Source: Gymnopilus junonius (taxonomy: Eukaryota; Basidiomycota; Agaricomycetes; Agaricales; Galerinaceae). From it: a DNA stretch of 12,432 nucleotides. The translations under genes and the position numbers were made by a program. This document shows, piece by piece, positions 8,359 to 12,432 of this stretch (position 1 is its first letter; each line of letters starts with the position of its first letter). A model generated the notes under the pieces. That model made no database searches, was not told where the DNA came from, and saw only the letters and a list, made by a program, of their open reading frames with translations. The stretch is from the NCBI GenBank assembly GCA_015501075.1, contig JADNYJ010000820.1, positions 1 to 12,432 of the forward strand. The letters run 5' to 3'.

Positions 8359-8817
8359 GGCTGAACAGAACGTACAAACAACCTGTGCATTTTACCAGGG
8401 GCAGACTTTAAAGCTGGAAAAGAGTCACAGTCGATTGACACGTCAACGCGAAGGAACAGTTGGTAACATAAAAATCAGGGACCGCCGATGTGGCAAATTG
8501 TCCACCGGGTATCATTTGATAGGGGAAACTTACGCTCGCAATGCCACATGTGATCTTCTCAGAATATCCGCGCAATGTAAAGCAATCTTCGTTCGAAGCT
8601 TTGTTTCGTGCTATGGAATAATGGAAGTACTTCAACCATATGTTACACTCGTTGGCGTGCCGGGTTAGATGCTCTAAAATTAGACCTCAAGACCTGCACC
8701 CTGGTCTACTGACATGGCTTGCATACAATTCCGGACATGGTTGTCTGTGCACAGGCAAGAATAAAGTGAGGAAGATAAAAATATGAACCCTATAAAATAA
8801 TGCATTGAAACGTGTGA
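8359..8817. other. Spacer between the two chitinase genes
   Basis: About 460 nt holding the 3' end of chitinase A and the promoter of chitinase B, both on the minus strand. A TTTAAAG motif near 8406-8412 lies about 75-80 nt before the B start and could act as a TATA-like element. The plus-strand ORF crossing this region is antisense to exon 1 of B and has no known motif, so I do not call a gene. Confidence 0.4.
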
Positions 8818-11232
8818 TCAGAGCCGAAAGAAACGAGACTTGATAATGGACGAAGGCAAAGCAGTTTCTTTAACTTGGGGGATTGCAGCCTTTGGTGCAT
8901 TGGCAGACGTACACGGACCGTCGTCGGTCCAATCGCCTGCGGAGCCTAGATTATGGCGATAAGATGGCTGTTCTTCAAAGAAAGGCACATTATGTTTTAC
9001 CTCCGGGGGTATCGTTTTCAGACCACCATTTTGCTGTCCAAAGGTGCGAGCTGGAAATCTTTCAGTGCGGAGTTGCAGAAATTAAACCAGAAAAACATAC
9101 TTGTAAACCACTTGTGCACCACCTTGGTAGGCCACACCGCTAGACCATGAAGCTACTCCAGCACAGCTACCACTCCCAGGCGTAGCGGTCGGACTTGCAC
9201 TGGACGATGTTGTGGTAGATTTCGTCGTGGTCGAAGATTTGGTGGTCGATGAGCTGATAGTTGTAGATGTTTTGGTAGTCGTTGGTACTGAAGAAGAAGA
9301 AGCCCCGCCGCATGCGCTAACTGGAAGACACGGTCATAATGAGGGTGCGCAATACGGCCCTCAAATCTGTACGACGTACTTGCACTCCAATCACCACCAG
9401 GATTATTAGCTGGTTGATCCGTAGCATAGTAATTGGCCTGCGATCAACGGTTTCAGCGGTATGTCTGGGAGATGAGAACTGTTACGCAACCTGCCAAATA
9501 TAACTGCATGGAACGTTCAGCGTAAGCCAGGGAAAGTGGAAAAAAAAATATACCCTCCAAAAGATACCTGTGAGCCTGCGGTATAACTGGTTCCTGCAAC
9601 CCAAGCAGAAGCAGTACAAGCAGGATAAGTGAATCCAGTTCCTCCAGCTGCAGTAAGAGCATTCTTGATAGCCAAGTCAAATCTGTTGTTGGCTGATGAA
9701 CGAGCTTATGAGCTTTAGTCGGCAATTATTGAGAACTAAATCGACTGACCGTAGGCTTGTGATTCATCCCAAAGCATAACACCTCCAAAAGAAGGGAAAC
9801 TCTTGCGCATTTGAACTGCTATGCTGCTGAGAGTCCCAATAGGAACGTAACCAGATCCGGCAGCAGTGCTCGACGCAGGTGCGCCAACATATACTTTAAC
9901 ATTTTTGTTCGGGCTGGTAGTACGAGCCCAGTCGTCCCTGCCATCGTCATCGTAAATCAAGGCCTCTTTATCACAATAACGATTCAAACTGACCAAATAC
10001 CGAAATCCCAGTTCTATTTTTAAAAAAAGAGGATAAGTTAATGTCAAGTCATTTCAAAGGCAACGCACAGCACTCTGCCCAAAGTTTTGTAGCCCGCAAT
10101 AATTATTATAAAACCTTGCTGATTTGAAAAACCAACTTTTTGTGAGGAAAAAAATAGACATACTGGACTGGTAAGTCCAGGAGGACAGATAAGGAATTAT
10201 GTATGATATCCAAGCATGAATTACTTACCATATACAGCATCAAAATTTGCTGCGTTTAGTACCGCCCCAACGTTTGCATCGGGGAAAACGCACTGAGGGG
10301 CAGCAGTCACATAATAACTACGAGATTAGATGAGCAAATACATGAAGCGTACGTATGAAGTCACTGATGCATACTTTTTAGAGGCGCCAGCGGCAAGGGA
10401 ACGAATCTCGTTGACGAAGGAGTCATAGTAAGCTGAACCGCCACCTTCAATATCGAGATCGACACTTCAGAGATAATAAGGAATTGTCAAAGAAATTCAC
10501 ACGCGAAAACGACGCACCCATCCAAAACGGCACTCCCAAATGGACGGGTAGAGGAGGAGCCTCCCAAGAACAGATTCCAGACCGTTTGTGCGAAACTCGT
10601 AGCTTGTGCACTCGACGAAAAACCAACAGCACCAGTTGCACCTCCCAAACTAAGAGTAATTATCTTGCCTTTAGCCTGACAAGTTGTTATGTCTGTAGCG
10701 AGGGAGGAACAGTTCGGGAGCTCGGTTCCGGGGAACGTGGCGTTGTCCGTCGGGTTACATGTCTTGATTTTTACAAGTTAAAAAGGCCGACTTCGTGTAT
10801 ATAATATAACTCATCTACATTCGCAAGATTGATCGACGGCAGTCCTCCGGTACCGAAGAAAACGTTCATGAAGGCCAATGGAAATACGTCAACGGCATTG
10901 TCCTGTTAAAATATTATAACCGAATAAACGGACAGATAGAGACATAAGTTGCTGACGTTGCAATAAAAGGATAGCCTCTGTTGCCAGTTCGCAGTATTCG
11001 AAGGGTTAACAGCACCATACGAGTTCTGACCCCAATAGCTTGGCGCGCATACACATAAACAATTGATATATCATTTCAAAGAAGAAAACCTACACAGCAA
11101 CCTGGAAGACACGGTCAGCTAGCAATCGTGAGGGAGGCAAGGGCCTGAACAGACATTGTCAAATCGAGTGTTATCGAAAGCTGCCGCCTTGAGGGCCAGA
11201 GTTCCTGAGACAATTATCGGAAGGAAAAACAT
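8818..11232 (-). CDS. Secreted GH18 class III-type chitinase with two CBM5/12-like modules (chitinase A), 513 aa
   Basis: Seventeen exons: 11232-11155, 11101-11094, 11038-10957, 10902-10819, 10762-10518, 10464-10375, 10317-10229, 10167-10164, 10114-10069, 10013-9994, 9937-9750, 9692-9554, 9503-9491, 9437-9380, 9320-9101, 9050-9001 and 8945-8818; 1542 nt joined. Order of parts: signal peptide ([18 protein letters not shown]); GH18 barrel to about residue 330 with [18 protein letters not shown], catalytic DGVDLDIE (D165-E172), VQFYNN (Y229) and [10 protein letters not shown]; first CBM5/12-like module about 337-382 (W342, Y348, W361, W379); Thr/Ser/Lys-rich linker about 386-431; second module about 434-483 (W440, Y446, W459, W477); short tail ending KSRFFRL. 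The binding modules should hold the enzyme on chitin, for wall remodelling or for feeding on chitin. No stop or frameshift remains after splicing. Several exons match chitinase B in length. Confidence 0.9.
9491..9503 (-). other. 13-nt exon inside the first CBM5/12-like module
   Basis: TTATATTTGGCAG (phase 2 in, phase 0 out) sits between introns of 50 and 53 nt. It supplies YIWQ, including W361, one of the aromatic residues expected to bind chitin. Skipping it would shift the frame (13 is not a multiple of 3). Confidence 0.8.
10164..10167 (-). other. 4-nt microexon of chitinase A at the catalytic QFYNN motif
   Basis: TCCA lies between an intron ending TTACCAG (10228-10168, 61 nt) and one starting with a perfect GTATGT donor (10163-10115, 49 nt, AAG acceptor). 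With it the protein reads FDAVYVQFYNNYCG, as in chitinase B. Without it a single 110-nt intron would give AVYARFYNN and replace the conserved V-Q. Confidence 0.68.
11094..11101 (-). other. 8-nt microexon of chitinase A, shared with chitinase B
   Basis: GTTGCTGT links NTRFDN (phase 0) to TATTGGGG (phase 2) to give DNVAVYWGQ. The flanking introns are 53 and 55 nt. Its position, length and phase equal those of the 8-nt exon in the neighbouring chitinase gene. Confidence 0.78.
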
Positions 11233-11909
11233 CTGCTGCAGAAGTGAAACAACCAGATTGTTTTGGAGGGCTTTTACGTGGAAACGAGCCCATTAAATAT
11301 CTAACGTCAAAGTCGTTCAGATTAAGAAGCGTCGTCTGCATGAGGAAGAGGAAGTAAGTATGCATGCGGAAGGAAAGCAGAAGGTGTCCAGCTGGTTCTT
11401 CATGAAATCGTTCGTGGCAAACATCGTGCTTGTCGGTCGCCTGAAGCTCGCAGAAAAAGGTTACAAGCATTCTTTCGGAATACCATATCTGTAGGTTGAA
11501 GGAAAGAAGTTGACTTAACGCACACGACTCGCGTCCATGTGGGCCTTCATGTGTACTGAAGAAAAGGCGGCTGTTTGGCCTTTTGTTATGGATAACGCGA
11601 GATAAGGAAGGGACCTGAGGATAACAGGCGTCTCTTACCACGTGCCACCACATGCTACCGCGCAGGTGGATGGAATAGATGTTCCGAGGTTTTGATTTTG
11701 AGCAGAAAACTTTAAATATGAATATTAGATTGCTCGGCTGAACAGCTCGTCAGTATGGCTCAGACCAACTTTCCGAGGTACATACCTCAAAGAACAATCG
11801 TCCACGAGTAATGCAGTATGATGAAGCTAAATATAACGAATCTATATATAATGAAAACGTACAGTGGAAACAACAAGGAGATGATACGAAAAAGGTCTGT
11901 TCAGAGATA
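11233..11909. other. Upstream region of chitinase A / downstream region of CK2 alpha
   Basis: About 680 nt between two minus-strand genes. On the minus strand a TATTTAA motif (about 11293-11299) lies roughly 65 nt before the chitinase A start, and a CT-rich tract (about 11338-11357) lies further upstream, both possible core promoter parts. A TATATATA run near 11844 lies just after the CK2 alpha stop and may belong to its 3' end. The long minus-strand ORF overlapping 11171-11653 has no recognised motif and uses a different frame from chitinase A exon 1, so it is not called. Confidence 0.4.
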
Positions 11910-12432
11910 TCAATTTGAGGATGCAGAATCACTCTCTCCTTCCACACTGGCAGCTGGTGCCTCAGTTCGAACAGGGTCTAATGTAGAGGGTTGAGATAAG
12001 AAAGCCCTACAACCCTTCCATGAGAGACTCACTGAAGTAGGGTTGTGCCTGTGCTTCACGCGCAGTAAGGCGTCGTTCTTGGTGATCGTACCGAAGCAGC
12101 TTATCCAGGAAATCGATAGCATCATTGGATATATATCTCTGATTCTCTGAAGTGATAAACCTGGTCCATGGCTTCCTTGGATACCTACAGTCATCTGATC
12201 AGAGATGGATTTTCCGGAAAAGTAGCGACACAAATACCTTCCAAGCAATTCGTCGTACTGGGGGTCAAGACGAATGTGATATTTGTCGATATACGCATAC
12301 AGCTCATCCGTTCCTAATACTTTGGTGATTTTCACGAGCTGGTCATAATTGTCGTGTCCGTGGAAGAAAGGCTCTTTGCGAAAGATCTTTGAAAAGCTCA
12401 ATCTGACAGATCAAAACAGCGAAGGAGAAAGA
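11910..12432 (-). CDS. Casein kinase 2 catalytic (alpha) subunit, C-terminal part
   Basis: Three coding exons lie in the window: 12386-12238, 12184-12033 and 11977-11910 (introns of 53 and 55 nt). The 5' end lies beyond the right edge, and 12387-12432 reads as the end of an intron (AAG acceptor). The 122 visible residues cover the last part of the kinase C-lobe: [19 protein letters not shown], then [15 protein letters not shown], the [11 protein letters not shown] segment, [21 protein letters not shown] and [12 protein letters not shown]. These are hallmark CK2 alpha sequences. CK2 is a constitutive acidophilic Ser/Thr kinase acting in nucleus and cytosol as an alpha2beta2 holoenzyme. The protein ends in an acidic, Ser-rich tail (GESDSASSN). 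ATP-binding and catalytic-loop motifs are outside the window. The tail QERRLTA carries one more Arg than the usual Q-x-R-L-T spacing. Confidence 0.92.

Noticed and set aside
8246..8668. 140-aa plus-strand ORF between the chitinases
   Set aside because: It is antisense to exon 1 and the promoter of chitinase B, has no known motif or signal, and the opposite strand has a consistent gene model.
10119..10228. Single 110-nt intron in chitinase A
   Set aside because: It keeps the frame but changes the conserved V-Q before FYNN to A-R and is twice as long as every other intron in the gene; the two-intron model with a 4-nt exon fits better. It is kept as the stated alternative.
11154..11156. Alternative chitinase A start (ATG at 11156, MSVQALASL)
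   Set aside because: It looks like a signal peptide start, but the frame stops after 13 codons. The sequence is instead intron 1, bounded by GTCTGT and TTCCAG, and the ATG at 11232 gives a full signal peptide joined in frame to the barrel.
11171..11653. 160-aa minus-strand ORF upstream of chitinase A
   Set aside because: It overlaps chitinase A exon 1 in another frame and shows no domain; the signal peptide plus FDN-VAVYWGQ model explains this end better.

Overview
The window looks like nuclear DNA of a filamentous basidiomycete, probably an Agaricomycete. Genes are broken by many short introns (about 48-81 nt) with GT donors, CTAAC/CTGAC-like branch sites and short exons. The recognisable proteins (CK2 alpha, fungal class III GH18 chitinases, a WRN-type 3'-5' exonuclease, a Tc1-like transposase fragment) fit that lineage. 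No RNA gene, CRISPR array or bacterial operon signal was seen. All exon/intron models were built by hand from splice signals, reading frame and protein-family motifs. They have not been checked against transcripts.

Layout, left to right. (1) 1-278 (-): 5' end of an unassigned protein with an acidic N-terminus that runs off the window. (2) 1314-2768: a nested transposon pair. A deleted Tc1/mariner-type element (1340-2143, TA duplication) sits inside the left terminal inverted repeat of an AT-rich non-coding element (1317-2765, 65-bp TIRs, TGG duplication). (3) 3036-3893 (-): a three-exon gene for a conserved-looking but unassigned protein with a long Ser/His/Pro-rich tail. (4) 4013-4270 (-): a doubtful small ORF. 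(5) 4410-5714 (+): a four-exon DEDDy 3'-5' exonuclease of the WRN exonuclease type. (6) 6467-8331 (-): a 13-exon GH18 chitinase (B, 399 aa) with no chitin-binding module. (7) 8818-11232 (-): a 17-exon GH18 chitinase (A, 513 aa) with two C-terminal CBM5/12-like modules. (8) 11910-12432 (-): the 3' end of the casein kinase 2 catalytic subunit gene.

The two chitinases are head-to-tail paralogues, and several exons have identical lengths (8, 90, 20 and 188 nt). Both should be secreted and cut chitin, but only A should be anchored to it by binding modules, so the pair looks like a tandem duplication followed by diversification of the tails.

The most unusual content is (a) the nested transposons, whose empty insertion site can be rebuilt from the partner TIR, and (b) microexons of 8 nt (both chitinases, same place and phase), 6 nt (only B) and 4 nt (only A). 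Each restores a conserved chitinase motif or the alignment between the two paralogues. The chitinases also use AAG 3' splice sites unusually often (7 of 28 introns in the models). Automatic annotation of this locus is likely to be wrong.
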